Assembly (NCBI RefSeq): GCF_020966635.1 | Contig: NZ_JAJKFQ010000005.1 | Location: 708,481 to 772,480, forward strand | Direction: 5' to 3' | Source: Stieleria sp. JC731 | GTDB lineage: Bacteria > Planctomycetota > Planctomycetia > Pirellulales > Pirellulaceae | DNA length: 64,000 nt | Part shown: positions 17,746 to 27,367 of the stretch, piece by piece | Layout: each line of letters starts with the position of its first letter | Numbering within the stretch: position 1 is the stretch's first letter | Translations under genes and position numbers: made by a program | Notes under the pieces: generated by a model | Seen by the model: only the letters and a program-made list of their open reading frames with translations | The model's database searches: none | What the model was told of the DNA's origin: nothing

Positions 17746-19326
17746 CTACTTGCGTTTTGTCGCCCACCAAGTTTCCCACTGCTGCTTTAGCTCGCGAACT
17801 TGCTCGGGCATTTGATCGCTAAGGTCGTTCAGCTCACAAGGATCTTCGCTGAGGTTGTAGAGCTCCCAAGGGCCTTTCGCGTACTGCACCAGTTTGAAAG
17901 TTTCGTTTCGAATCGCTTTCGCTTTTCCGAATTGCCAGTATATCGGCCATGGGCGATCGACGGATTCTCCATTCAATACCGGAGCAAGCGAATGTCCTGG
18001 CAGTTCCTCGGTGATTTCCGCGTTCGCCAAGTCCAACATCGTAGGCATAAAATCGACGAGGTGGCCAACGTGATCGGAAATCGTGCCGGGAGCAATCTTG
18101 TTCCGCCAATATGCGATCATTGGGGTGCGGGTCCCGCCTTCGTAGTCGGTCGTTTTGTATTTGCGAAACGGAGTGTTTGAGGCATTCGCCCAATTGCGTC
18201 CCTGAGTCATGTAACTGGTGACTTCCCAGGGCATCGATCCCTTGACGGTGGATCGGTCCGCAGAGTCTTCGCACGCACCATTGTCGGAAAGAAAGAAGAC
18301 GACTGTGTTGTCGCCAGCGCCGATGTCATCGATCGTTCCTAACAACTTCCCGATGTTGCGGTCCATGCGATCGATCATTGCCGCGTAGGTTGCCATCCGC
18401 AGATCCCAAAGCTCACGTTCACCTGCCGGAATTTCGTCCCATGCTGGCAAGGCAGGATCGCGTGGTGAAAGTGTTGCCCCGGCTGGAAGGATGCCAATTT
18501 GCTTTTGACGCTCGAATCGTTCCGCGCGTAACCGGTCCCATCCGATCTCCGCATACTTGCCACGATATTTAGCGACGTCCTCTTCAGAAGCATGCATCGG
18601 ATAGTGGGGCGCGGTGTAGGCAACGTACAGCAGGAACGGTCTATCGTTGTCTCTTCCATTCGTAAGGTATTCGATCGCTTTATCCGTAAACGCATCGGTG
18701 GTGTAAAAGTCTTTTCCCTCTGGCGTGAAGGGGGTGAACTCCTTTGAGTCATCGGCCCAACGCCGGACTTTTTTCTTGGCCGGTTCGGGTTCATCGGGGC
18801 GGGCGTGTCCCGGGTTCCAAAAGTTGCAACACCCATCGGTTAATCCGTAGTGATGTTCGAATCCTCGTTGAAACGGAGTTTGACCGGCGTGCCATTTCCC
18901 GGTCATCAGTGTTTGATAGCCGGCGTCACGCATTCGTTCTCCGAATGTTTCAGCCGCATAGTGAACCGTTGCAGAGGCACCGACATGGTGCCACCATCGA
19001 CCGGTCAGGAGCGAAGCGCGTGTATGTTCACATTTCGCGTTGTTGTAAAACGTCCGAAATCGCATCCCACCTTTTGCGAGGCGGTCAATGTTGGGCGTTT
19101 CGATCTCACCGCCGTAGCAGCCGATGTCGCTCCAACCCATGTCGTCACACATGATCAACAAGATATTCGGCCGATCATCCGCGCTAGCCGATTGTTGAAG
19201 GTTGATAGCAGAGATGCAGACAAAAGTGGTCAACGTCGCGAATGCCATTCGCTTTGCCGCGAATCGAATCCGAGTGAACGGTCCCGTACCGTCATTCCTA
19301 GCAAGCTTTCGTTTCGAACGGGACAT
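17746..19326 (-). CDS. Exported sulfatase with non-canonical maturation motif
   Basis: A 526-residue member of the sulfatase/alkaline-phosphatase superfamily. An N-terminal signal region (about residues 1-50) precedes NILLIMCDDMG with metal-binding D61 and D62. The formylglycine site is C99-E-H-T-R103, so the usual Pro or Ala at +2 is replaced by His, although the following ASLLTG is normal. The second metal site appears as FFLSDNGA. It should hydrolyse sulfate esters of polysaccharides, but the altered CxPxR core leaves cysteine maturation in doubt. It starts a probable two-gene unit with ggt and is divergent from the gene at 19570, with shared upstream DNA of about 240 bases. Confidence 0.88.
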   Translation of the reverse strand: MSRSKRKLARNDGTGPFTRIRFAAKRMAFATLTTFVCISAINLQQSASADDRPNILLIMCDDMGWSDIGCYGGEIETPNIDRLAKGGMRFRTFYNNAKCEHTRASLLTGRWWHHVGASATVHYAAETFGERMRDAGYQTLMTGKWHAGQTPFQRGFEHHYGLTDGCCNFWNPGHARPDEPEPAKKKVRRWADDSKEFTPFTPEGKDFYTTDAFTDKAIEYLTNGRDNDRPFLLYVAYTAPHYPMHASEEDVAKYRGKYAEIGWDRLRAERFERQKQIGILPAGATLSPRDPALPAWDEIPAGERELWDLRMATYAAMIDRMDRNIGKLLGTIDDIGAGDNTVVFFLSDNGACEDSADRSTVKGSMPWEVTSYMTQGRNWANASNTPFRKYKTTDYEGGTRTPMIAYWRNKIAPGTISDHVGHLVDFMPTMLDLANAEITEELPGHSLAPVLNGESVDRPWPIYWQFGKAKAIRNETFKLVQYAKGPWELYNLSEDPCELNDLSDQMPEQVRELKQQWETWWATKRK

Positions 19327-19569
19327 TTGGTGACTCTGTGGATGAAGGGCATTGGAGAGGAAGTACTGTGAGGAACTTCGATTATAGATGTTGGCGACGG
19401 CAACGTTTGTGCTTCTGCCAATTCGATCAACATGTCATTCGAGGTGAAGCTGTCTCGATTCAACCTTGCCAGAAACTGCTGCTGTTAGACATTGTGTCTG
19501 AATTGCGTTATGCTGGGGCCTGTCGATCCACGTTTCCTTTAACAGCAGGGCCGCCGCCCCGAGGTCAGC

Positions 19570-20400
19570 ATGCCAAATCGATTGCGTGGTGCTCACATCG
19601 TCTTTGCCGTTTGGGTTCTTGTAGGTTGGACCTCGTTGTACGGCGAAGAGGGAGGAGTCAAGGAGCGCAGTGAGGTCCTGTTCGCGCACTTTGATCAAAC
19701 GGGAAAGCAGCTGAGTCTAAAAACTCGAGCAGGCGAAACTTACCGCTGGGATTCGAAGCCGTTGTTCCGGTTTTCTTCCGAAGGCAAGCAATTCGGGAGT
19801 GTTTATGTATGGACCGATGCCGAGAATCGGTTGGCCGCCGTCGGTACGATCGGCTCGATACCGCTTGGCGAAGTTGACTATGAATTTGTTGAGCTGCACT
19901 TGGTGAAGCCATCGGCGATTGAGCCAATTGAACTTGGGAATCCGCCAAACAAAACTTGGAGGCCTGAAACCGATGAATTGACGATGAAGCCAGTTCCGTC
20001 AGCTCCGGCAGTTGGTGGAAACGAGAATGCTCGCTTGCGTCAGATGCGTTCGATCGCTCGGCAGTTTTCGGCCAAGATGCAGCATGATGGCAGAACGAAC
20101 CAACTGCGTTTGCTGCCGCAGCCACTTTATCGGTATCCCGATTCCACCAGTGAGTTCGATGGCGCGTTGTTCGCATTCGTCTGGGACAACGGGACAGATC
20201 CTGAAGTCTTGTTGCAAATCGAGTTGGGGCGGTCCGAGGGAAAGGCGGTATGGACCTATCAACCGATCCGATTCACATGGCGTGCTGTCGAAGTCTCTGT
20301 CGCGGACAAGACGGTGTGGAAGAAAGCAGAGTTCTTCGAACGCAATCAAGCTCTTCAGACGACTCCGTATCTGACAGGTTTGACTGAGTCGATTCCTTAG
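19570..20400 (+). CDS. Exported protein of unknown function
   Basis: A 276-residue protein with a signal peptide (hydrophobic residues ~10-24, then LYGEEGG). A GAGG ribosome-binding site lies just upstream of the ATG. The mature part contains two beta-rich segments separated by a Pro-rich linker near residue 135. The second segment (about 150-245) has motifs such as RQFSAKM, LRLLPQPLYRY and DGALFAFVWDNGTDPE. I do not recognise a named domain. It is divergent from the sulfatase gene and separated from the downstream DUF1501 block by 578 bases, so it is likely a single-gene unit. Confidence 0.75.
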   Translation: MPNRLRGAHIVFAVWVLVGWTSLYGEEGGVKERSEVLFAHFDQTGKQLSLKTRAGETYRWDSKPLFRFSSEGKQFGSVYVWTDAENRLAAVGTIGSIPLGEVDYEFVELHLVKPSAIEPIELGNPPNKTWRPETDELTMKPVPSAPAVGGNENARLRQMRSIARQFSAKMQHDGRTNQLRLLPQPLYRYPDSTSEFDGALFAFVWDNGTDPEVLLQIELGRSEGKAVWTYQPIRFTWRAVEVSVADKTVWKKAEFFERNQALQTTPYLTGLTESIP

Positions 20401-20978
20401 AAACGCCTGCATTTTCCCGCTTTCGGAAATTGCGTGAGTAAGCCGACGCGTTTTCTTTTGCATTGTGGCGGATTTGCAATAAAACACGTCCGGCATCACG
20501 GAATTTCCGATACCTCCTGCCCGCAATAGGGGTGCAGTATTTGACGGATGGGCAGACTTTCGGTACGCTAACCGGGTCTTAGGTAAAAAGTGTTCAGTGA
20601 TTTGTTCGAAAAGTTGGCTCTGCAATTATTTTGTCAGGTTCATCCTCGAACGATGTTCGTTGCAACACTAGGCGGTTTTTGAACAGGGTCCGCAATGGCT
20701 CCTGAGCTACCGACCGCAAATAGCGGGTAGCTGGATCGGCCTACGTTTGGCTCGACCCTTTATCCACCACCTAATGCACCCCACCTACCCCCAATCCCAC
20801 CTTACGACAGGTCAGTGATTCCTTCCTTGGAAGATCTGGCATGTTCCCGCCCAACCATGATCTCGTCGCACTAGCTTGCCGCTATTGCTTCACCCACTCG
20901 ATCGCCGAGGACCAGCCTCCGCGACGAGGATTGTTTGACAGATCTCAAGCACTTCAACATTGATTACGGAGTCGTTCG
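20401..20978. other. Long intergenic region ahead of the DUF1501 block
   Basis: Nearly 580 bases with no supported coding sequence. The only clear structure is the dyad at 20705-20732, where AGCTACC pairs with GGTAGCT and an inner CCGC/GCGG pair reinforces the stem. The promoter of the DUF1501-PPC-DUF1549/1553-PSCyt1 block must lie here or nearby; I could not assign promoter boxes. The length could accommodate a small RNA, for which I see no direct proof. Confidence 0.5.
20705..20732. promoter_or_regulatory. Hairpin-forming dyad upstream of DUF1501 gene
   Basis: Perfect 7-base arms AGCTACC (20705-20711) and GGTAGCT (20726-20732) enclose a second complementary pair CCGC/GCGG. There is no T-tract. 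It may be an operator or the end of the transcript of the preceding gene. Confidence 0.4.
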
Positions 20979-22280
20979 ATGCGTTGTGAAGGAAGTCCAT
21001 TAAATCGGCGCGGTTTCCTGACGGCCGGAGCTTTGGGAGGGCTGGGGCTGTCCTTGCCTGAGCTTTTGATGCGTGAAGCGATGGCCGAGCAGAAGCAATA
21101 CGACTTTGTCGAAGCCAAAGCTAAAAGCGTCATCCACGTCTACCTACCTGGCGGGATGGCCCATCAAGAGTCCTTCGATCCCAAGCCTTACAGTCCGCTT
21201 GAGTATCGCGGTGAAATGCGAACGATCAAAACGAACACCGGTGAAGTGTTCGCGGAGACGGTTCCTCAGCTCGCAAAGCGAGCAGACAAGTTCAGCATCA
21301 TTCGCTCGATGACCCACGGTGAAGCTGCTCACGAACGTGGAACACACAACATGTTCACGGGGTATAAGCCTAGCCCAGCGCTGCAATACCCTTGTTTCGG
21401 TTCGGTGGTCAGTCACGAGTATGGCCCTCGGAACAATTTGCCACCGTACATCTGCATTCCCAACGTTCCCAACGAGTTCGCCGGAACGGGCTACCTGCCC
21501 AGTAGTTATGGCGGATTCGCGTTAGGCTCTGATCCGGCGCAGAACGGGTTCAAGGTTCGTGACTTGGATCTCGCTGGTGGTGTCGACGGCGAGCGATTTA
21601 TGCGTCGCAAACAAGCCCTGGAGTTAGTTAACAACAACTTCGTTTCGGCGACCGCAGCTGACAACGTCAATGCGATGAACACGTTCTACGAGCGTGCTTA
21701 CAGTCTGCTTGATACACCAGCTGCGAAAGAAGCGTTTGATATTGAAAAAGAAGACGCAAAGCTTCGTGATCGATATGGACGTAACCAAGCGGGACAACGA
21801 CTGCTAATGGCACGTCGCTTGGTCGAAGCGGGCACTCGATTGGTCACCCTGACCTATGGCGGTTGGGATATGCACCAAAACATCACGCAGGGTTTCCGCA
21901 ACCAGATGCCATCACTTGATGTCGGCTTGTCGGTGTTGCTGGATGACCTGAGCGAACGAGGCCTTTTGGACGAGACACTGGTGATGGTGAGCAGTGAATT
22001 CGGCCGGACTCCAAAGATCAATCCCGACGCCGGTCGTGACCACTGGCCCAAGGTCTTCAGTGTGATGTTGGCCGGTGGCGGAATCAAAGGCGGCATGATC
22101 TACGGATCATCCGATTCGACCGCGGCTGAACCTGAAGACAATCCGGTCTCACCAGCCGATTTGGCGACCACGATGTATCGCCTTTTGGGCATCGTCGCTG
22201 ACAAGGAGCTGATGGCCCCTGGCGACCGTCCTATCGAAATCGTCGATGGCGGAAACCTGCTCACTCCATTGATGGTCTAA
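20979..22280 (+). CDS. DUF1501 family Tat-exported protein
   Basis: A 433-residue protein. NRRGFLTAGALGG near the N-terminus is a twin-arginine signal, so it is expected to be exported folded. The body matches the DUF1501 family abundant in planctomycetes, related to the alkaline-phosphatase fold: conserved stretches include VYLPGGMAHQESFDPKP, HGEAAHERGTHNMFTGY and SSEFGRTPKINPDAGRDHW. Its catalytic role is not established. In planctomycetes it is usually found with DUF1549/DUF1553 and PSCyt1 proteins, as here. A strong terminator follows the stop codon, so it may be transcribed more strongly than the downstream genes. Confidence 0.88.
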   Translation: MRCEGSPLNRRGFLTAGALGGLGLSLPELLMREAMAEQKQYDFVEAKAKSVIHVYLPGGMAHQESFDPKPYSPLEYRGEMRTIKTNTGEVFAETVPQLAKRADKFSIIRSMTHGEAAHERGTHNMFTGYKPSPALQYPCFGSVVSHEYGPRNNLPPYICIPNVPNEFAGTGYLPSSYGGFALGSDPAQNGFKVRDLDLAGGVDGERFMRRKQALELVNNNFVSATAADNVNAMNTFYERAYSLLDTPAAKEAFDIEKEDAKLRDRYGRNQAGQRLLMARRLVEAGTRLVTLTYGGWDMHQNITQGFRNQMPSLDVGLSVLLDDLSERGLLDETLVMVSSEFGRTPKINPDAGRDHWPKVFSVMLAGGGIKGGMIYGSSDSTAAEPEDNPVSPADLATTMYRLLGIVADKELMAPGDRPIEIVDGGNLLTPLMV

Positions 22281-22297
22281 GCGACCGGTTCATTGAT

Positions 22298-22327
22298 CGC
22301 CACCCGCACGCTCGGGTGGCGTTTTTT
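22298..22327 (+). terminator. Rho-independent terminator after DUF1501 gene
   Basis: A perfect 9-bp stem, CGCCACCCG (22298-22306) with CGGGTGGCG (22313-22321), has a 6-base loop and six T residues at 22322-22327. It lies 18 bases after the DUF1501 stop codon and 36 bases before the next ATG, so it either ends or attenuates transcription within the cluster. Confidence 0.9.
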
Positions 22328-22362
22328 AGCAACACCGATCCTCAATCGTTAGCGAATCGACG

Positions 22363-24807
22363 ATGTTGAATCCAAACGCAATTCGCGTTTTCTGTGCGAC
22401 TGTATTCCTTCTAGTCGCGACGAGCACTTGTTCGAAAGCACTTGCGACGATCCCGGAAGTCACCAAGCTTGAACCACGTGGCGTCGTCCGCGGTGAAGAA
22501 ACCGTGGTGAAGTTTCGGGGCAATCGATTAAGTGATGCGTCGGAAGTGCTATGTGACTTGCCCGGCATCGAGATCTTGGAAGTTAAGGCTGTCAACAATT
22601 CCGAAGTCGATGTCAAAGTCAAAGCAGCTGCTGACCTGACCCCGGGCCTCTATCCGATTCGGTTGGTGACCAAAAGCGGCATCGCGAATTTGCGACTGTT
22701 GGGTGTCGGAGCTTTGCCAGTCGTTACCGAAGCGGAGCCCAACAATGAATTCGAAACTCCACAGAAAATCGAGCTGAATTCAACCGTCGATGGCGTGGTG
22801 ACTCGTGAAGACGTTGATCACTATCAAGTCCATTTGACGAAAGGGCAAACGTTGAATGTCGAGATTGAAGGCATTCGTATCGCTTTCTCACTTCGCAATC
22901 AAAACATTCTCGATCCGTATATCGCGATCCTTGATGAGGGACGCTTCGAAGTCGCTTCGAGCGACGACAGCGACCTATTACAACAAGACGGGATGTGCAG
23001 TTTCACTGCTCCGGAAGACGGCAACTACACCATCTTGGTCCGCGATAGTTCGTTTCAAGGCAGCGACCAAGGCGTCTATCGATTGCACATCGGTACCTTT
23101 CCTCGGCCGGTCGCGGTCATCCCGGCGGGAGGCCAGCCTAGCACGGAATTAAACGCCAAGTTGGTCATGTCCGATGGCTCCGAGCGGACTGCGAGTATTC
23201 CGTTGCCAAGTGAACCCAAGGCGCAATGGGGAGTCGTCACACAAGACGAAACTGGTGTTACCCCATCGCCCAACTGGGTTCGCGTCAATGAACTACCCGT
23301 GGTGATGGAAGAGGAACCTAACGACGATCGTGCCAAAGCACCGGTTGTTCAAGTTCCGGGCGCTTACTGTGGAGTCATTTCACAGCCCGATGATTATGAC
23401 TGCTTCGCCTTCGAAGCGAAAAAGGGAACGCGATACAAAGTCGAGGTCTTCGCACGAAATGTTTTGCGATCGCCACTCGATGCGGTTATCAATGTCTTTG
23501 CCCCCAACAATTCAACTCTCGTATCCAGTGACGATAGTCGTGGGCGAATCGATCCATTTTTAGAATTTGATGCAAAGGAAGATGGTCCGCATAAAGTGCG
23601 GATCTACGATCACCTTCGTGGTGGCGGACCGACCTACAATTACCGAATTGAGGTCAGCACTCCAACGCCTTCTGTCAATCTAACTTTAAAAGAACTGCGT
23701 CGTGACGAGGCCCAGGTGGTCGCAGTTCCGATCGGTGGCAGGAGTGCGATGATGGTATCGGTCAATCGAGACCGATACGGTGGAGTGGTCAATCTGAATG
23801 TCGATGGTCTGCCTGCGGGAGTGACCGCTCAGGCGTTCCCAATACCCAATGGACGTCCCGAAGCTCCCGTGGTGTTCACCGCGGCTGCCGACGCAAACTA
23901 CAACGCTTCGCTTTATACCGTTTATGGCAAAGGCGACGAAAACAATCCACTTGTTGGCGGAAAGCTTTCGCAGTCGCACAACATGGTGCTTGGTCAGAAC
24001 CGGCGTGCGATGTGGACGTACGATACCGATCGAGCTGCGATGGCTGTGACGGATCCAGTTCCTTTCGAGATCGAACTGGTTCAGCCGCAGACGCCGATCG
24101 TGCGAGACGGAAGCAAAAACCTGCTTGTCAGAATCAAACGCCACGAGGGGTTCGAAGAAACGGTTTCACTGCGAACTTTGTATAACCCGCCTGGTATCGG
24201 GATCAACAATGGCCGGTCTATCCCGAAGGATAAGTCCGAAGTTGAGATCCCGATTACTGCAAATGGCGGAGCCGGAATCGGCGAATGGCCAATCATTTTC
24301 ATGGCCTACTACAACACCAAGAATGGTCAGGCCGTGACCGCGACACCACCGATCAACTTGGTCGTCGAAACCCAGTTGTTCAAATATGACTTTCCGAAGT
24401 CAGCAGGTGAATTGGGGGCCGAAGTCGCATATCAGTTGCCCGTCGAAACTCTGCGAGAATTCCAAGGCGAAGCTGAAGTACAACTTGTCGGTCTGCCAGC
24501 TGGTGTGACTTGCGATGCACCGACTCAGCCGATCGCGGCAGGCGCCGAAGCGGTGACGTTCCTACTTAAGGTCACCCCGGACGCCAAAGTCGGTTTGCAC
24601 AAAACTTTGAATGCACAAAGTCGTGTCAAAGTGAATGATGAGGTCATCGTCCAAACCAACGGAACTGGAGAGCTGCGGATTGATAAACCGTTGCCCCCAA
24701 AAGTTGACGAACCAAAGAAAGAAGAGCCAAAGCCAGAGGTGAAGAAACCCGCTGCACCGAAGCCTTTGAGCCGCTTAGAACAACTAAGACAACAGAAGAA
24801 CCAGTAG
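22363..24807 (+). CDS. Exported PPC-domain (pre-peptidase C-terminal) beta-sandwich protein
   Basis: An 814-residue secreted protein with a signal peptide (about residues 9-28, ending near ALA). An IPT/TIG-like segment (about 30-115) is followed by two PPC-type domains, each introduced by an acidic N-rich motif (EAEPNNEFETPQ near 125 and EEEPNDDRAKAP near 315) and containing DxDxY-like lines such as DVDHYQVHL and PDDYDCFAF. The C-terminal ~40 residues are Pro/Lys/Glu-rich (PKKEEPKPEVKKP) and end in basic helical sequence. PPC domains are beta-sandwiches usually attached to exported enzymes. Here there is no catalytic domain, so a binding role is inferred. It lies between DUF1501 and DUF1549/1553 genes, a usual planctomycete arrangement. 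Confidence 0.82.
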   Translation: MLNPNAIRVFCATVFLLVATSTCSKALATIPEVTKLEPRGVVRGEETVVKFRGNRLSDASEVLCDLPGIEILEVKAVNNSEVDVKVKAAADLTPGLYPIRLVTKSGIANLRLLGVGALPVVTEAEPNNEFETPQKIELNSTVDGVVTREDVDHYQVHLTKGQTLNVEIEGIRIAFSLRNQNILDPYIAILDEGRFEVASSDDSDLLQQDGMCSFTAPEDGNYTILVRDSSFQGSDQGVYRLHIGTFPRPVAVIPAGGQPSTELNAKLVMSDGSERTASIPLPSEPKAQWGVVTQDETGVTPSPNWVRVNELPVVMEEEPNDDRAKAPVVQVPGAYCGVISQPDDYDCFAFEAKKGTRYKVEVFARNVLRSPLDAVINVFAPNNSTLVSSDDSRGRIDPFLEFDAKEDGPHKVRIYDHLRGGGPTYNYRIEVSTPTPSVNLTLKELRRDEAQVVAVPIGGRSAMMVSVNRDRYGGVVNLNVDGLPAGVTAQAFPIPNGRPEAPVVFTAAADANYNASLYTVYGKGDENNPLVGGKLSQSHNMVLGQNRRAMWTYDTDRAAMAVTDPVPFEIELVQPQTPIVRDGSKNLLVRIKRHEGFEETVSLRTLYNPPGIGINNGRSIPKDKSEVEIPITANGGAGIGEWPIIFMAYYNTKNGQAVTATPPINLVVETQLFKYDFPKSAGELGAEVAYQLPVETLREFQGEAEVQLVGLPAGVTCDAPTQPIAAGAEAVTFLLKVTPDAKVGLHKTLNAQSRVKVNDEVIVQTNGTGELRIDKPLPPKVDEPKKEEPKPEVKKPAAPKPLSRLEQLRQQKNQ

Positions 24808-24884
24808 CATCAGTGTTTGGTGTGACGGGCGTTCGAGCCCAAATAGATCACGAAGAAATTTAACTCTACTGAGCGCAATTCCAA

Positions 24885-27353
24885 ATGATGATCCGAACAG
24901 TAACTCCATTGTTGATCGCGGCGGCAATCGCCAGCGTCTCATTGGCCGTTACGCCGGCCGAAGAAGCCTCCAGTCAACCGAACAATGCGGCGCGCCGTCC
25001 GGATTTGTCGGTCTATCCGCCGGAAATCAAGCTCAACTCCGCTCGCGATCATCAGTCGTTTGTCGCCGTCATTCGACGTGACGATGGCATCACCGAAGAC
25101 GCAAGCGACCGAGTGATCTGGAAGGTTGCCGACGAGTCCAAAGTTCGTCGCGATGGCTTCAAGCTGTTGCCCGTCGCAGACGGTCAGACCGAATTGATTG
25201 GCGAATACCTTGGTGCGACGATCAAGATTCCGGTGACGGTTTCAAACGCGTCGGTCACTCCACCGATCAGCTTCACCAACGACGTAATGCCGGTATTGAC
25301 GCGAGCTGGTTGCAACACCGGTTCGTGCCATGGTGCGGCTCGCGGTAAAGATGGTTTTCGTCTGAGTCTGTTCGGGTTCGATCCGGCTGGCGACTACGAC
25401 CGCATCACTCGCGAGATCGGATTTCGACGTATCAACCTGGCGATTCCCGAAGAAAGCCTGTTTGTGAAAAAGGCGATCGGAACCGTCCCGCATACAGGCG
25501 GAAAGCTCTTCGGTACCGAATCAGAATACTATGCGACGATTCTGGAATGGTTGTCCGCCGGCGCGAAGAACGATCCACAGGACAAGCAACCGCCTACAGT
25601 CGATTCCGTCGCGATCTATCCGCCCCAAGCTGTCATCGAGGGTGAGGGCAGCCAACAGCGTTTTGTCGCCGTCGCAACCTACAGCGATGGGACCACACGC
25701 GACGTCACGACACTTGCTGCGTTCACGTCTAATAACTCAGGTACCGCAGATATCGACAACGTCGGTATGGTGACCGCCGGTCGTCGTGGCGAAGCCTTTG
25801 TGATGGCTCGGTACGATACGCATACCGTCGGTAGCCAAGTTCTCGCGTTGCCGGTTGGTGTTCAGTACGAACCGCCCACGGTGACCGGCAACTACATCGA
25901 TCAGCTTGTCGGCAAGAAGCTTCAGCAGCTACGGATTCTTCCCAGCGGGATTTGCTCGGACGAAGAGTTTCTGCGGCGAGTGACGATCGACATTACTGGA
26001 TTGCTGCCAACCGAAGAAGAGTACCATCGATTTATCTCGGATACTGCCGATGACAAACGTGCTCGGTTGATCGATCAACTGCTTGAACGCAAAGAGTTCA
26101 GCGAAATCTGGGCGATGAAGTTCGCGCAGCTGCTGATGGTCAAAAGCACCAACCAGGTTAGCTACAAGTCTGCGTACTTATACGCGAACTGGTTGACCGA
26201 CAAATTCGCGAAGAACGTTCCCGTTGACCAAATGGTTCGTGAGCTGCTGACCAGCACGGGCGGAACGTTTTCTTCACCGGCAACGAACTTCTATGAGATC
26301 GAACGCGATACGCTGAAGACTGCGGAAAATGTCGCTCAAGTCTTCATGGGGATTCGCACCCAATGTGCACAATGCCACAATCACCCCTTCGATCGCTGGA
26401 CGATGAACGATTACTACGGTTTCGCATCGTTCTTTTCCCAGATCGGACGGAAGGGAGCTGAGGACTATCGCGAGCGGATCATCTACAACCGTGGCGGTGG
26501 AGAGGTCAATCACTTGGTGACCAAGAAACCGGTCCCGCCAACTTTCCTTGGTGGTGATGCACCCGACACTCGCGGCAAAGATCGTCGTGAAGTCTTGGCC
26601 AATTGGCTAACTCAGCCTGATAACCCATTCTTTGCAAAGTCGATCGCCAATCGTGTTTGGGCACATTACATGGGCGTTGGCTTGGTTGACCAAGTTGACG
26701 ATATCCGTGTCAGCAACCCGCCGAGCAACCCTGAGTTGTTTGAAACGCTGGGTGACAAATTGGTCGAATACAAGTTCGATTTCCGTCAACTCGTTCGCGA
26801 CATTTGCAACAGCGAAGCTTATCAACGAAGCAGCGAGACCAATCCTACCAACGCACATGACACACGAAACTACGCCTACGCGTTGACTCGTCGTGTTCCC
26901 TCGGAAAGCTTGTTGGATTGTATCTGTCAGGCGACCGAGTCTCCTGACAAGTTCCGCGGACTGCCGCTTGGTGCTCGTGCGGTACAGATTGCTGACGGTC
27001 AAACATCGAATTACTTCTTGACGACATTCGGTCGGTCTCCTCGTGCAACTGTTTGCGAGTGTGAAGCATCGACCGATCCATCGCTTTCCCAGGCGTTGCA
27101 CCTATTAAACGGAAGCAGCGTCAGCCAAAAGGTTGCAAGCGGCGGCAAAGTCAAGCAGTGGATGGAGAAGGAACAGCTCTCCGAAGATCAAGTCATTGAA
27201 CGGATTTATGTTCGTTGCCTATCGCGGAAGCCATCTGGTGACGAAGTCGCACAATTGAAGGGGATGTTGGAAAAGACAGAGAACAAAGTCGCGGCCCTGG
27301 AAGATGTCTACTGGGCAGTGCTTAACAGTCGCGAATTTGTATTCAATCACTGA
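24885..27353 (+). CDS. DUF1549/DUF1553 protein with Ig-like domains and haem-type motifs
   Basis: An 822-residue exported protein with an N-terminal signal segment ending near AVTPAEE (residue ~26). Residues ~40-120 and ~240-325 look like Ig-like (Big_2) domains. Between them CNTGSCHGAARGK (near 147) is a CxxxCH-type haem-binding motif. The DUF1549 domain begins near 335 (FLRRVTIDITGLLPT) and includes CAQCHNHPFDRW (around 494), a CxxCH motif. The C-terminal DUF1553 region contains FAKSIANRVWAHYMG and RCLSRKPSGDE. These are the PSD1-type planctomycete domains, of unresolved biochemical role. It is followed 14 bases later by the PSCyt1-WD40 gene, almost certainly in one operon. Confidence 0.88.
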   Translation: MMIRTVTPLLIAAAIASVSLAVTPAEEASSQPNNAARRPDLSVYPPEIKLNSARDHQSFVAVIRRDDGITEDASDRVIWKVADESKVRRDGFKLLPVADGQTELIGEYLGATIKIPVTVSNASVTPPISFTNDVMPVLTRAGCNTGSCHGAARGKDGFRLSLFGFDPAGDYDRITREIGFRRINLAIPEESLFVKKAIGTVPHTGGKLFGTESEYYATILEWLSAGAKNDPQDKQPPTVDSVAIYPPQAVIEGEGSQQRFVAVATYSDGTTRDVTTLAAFTSNNSGTADIDNVGMVTAGRRGEAFVMARYDTHTVGSQVLALPVGVQYEPPTVTGNYIDQLVGKKLQQLRILPSGICSDEEFLRRVTIDITGLLPTEEEYHRFISDTADDKRARLIDQLLERKEFSEIWAMKFAQLLMVKSTNQVSYKSAYLYANWLTDKFAKNVPVDQMVRELLTSTGGTFSSPATNFYEIERDTLKTAENVAQVFMGIRTQCAQCHNHPFDRWTMNDYYGFASFFSQIGRKGAEDYRERIIYNRGGGEVNHLVTKKPVPPTFLGGDAPDTRGKDRREVLANWLTQPDNPFFAKSIANRVWAHYMGVGLVDQVDDIRVSNPPSNPELFETLGDKLVEYKFDFRQLVRDICNSEAYQRSSETNPTNAHDTRNYAYALTRRVPSESLLDCICQATESPDKFRGLPLGARAVQIADGQTSNYFLTTFGRSPRATVCECEASTDPSLSQALHLLNGSSVSQKVASGGKVKQWMEKEQLSEDQVIERIYVRCLSRKPSGDEVAQLKGMLEKTENKVAALEDVYWAVLNSREFVFNH

Positions 27354-27367
27354 GGCGAATCACCACG

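Noticed and set aside
20755-20775. TTTATCCACCACC as a possible DnaA box
   Set aside because: A single partial match far from dnaA without a cluster of similar sites; chance is the simpler reading.
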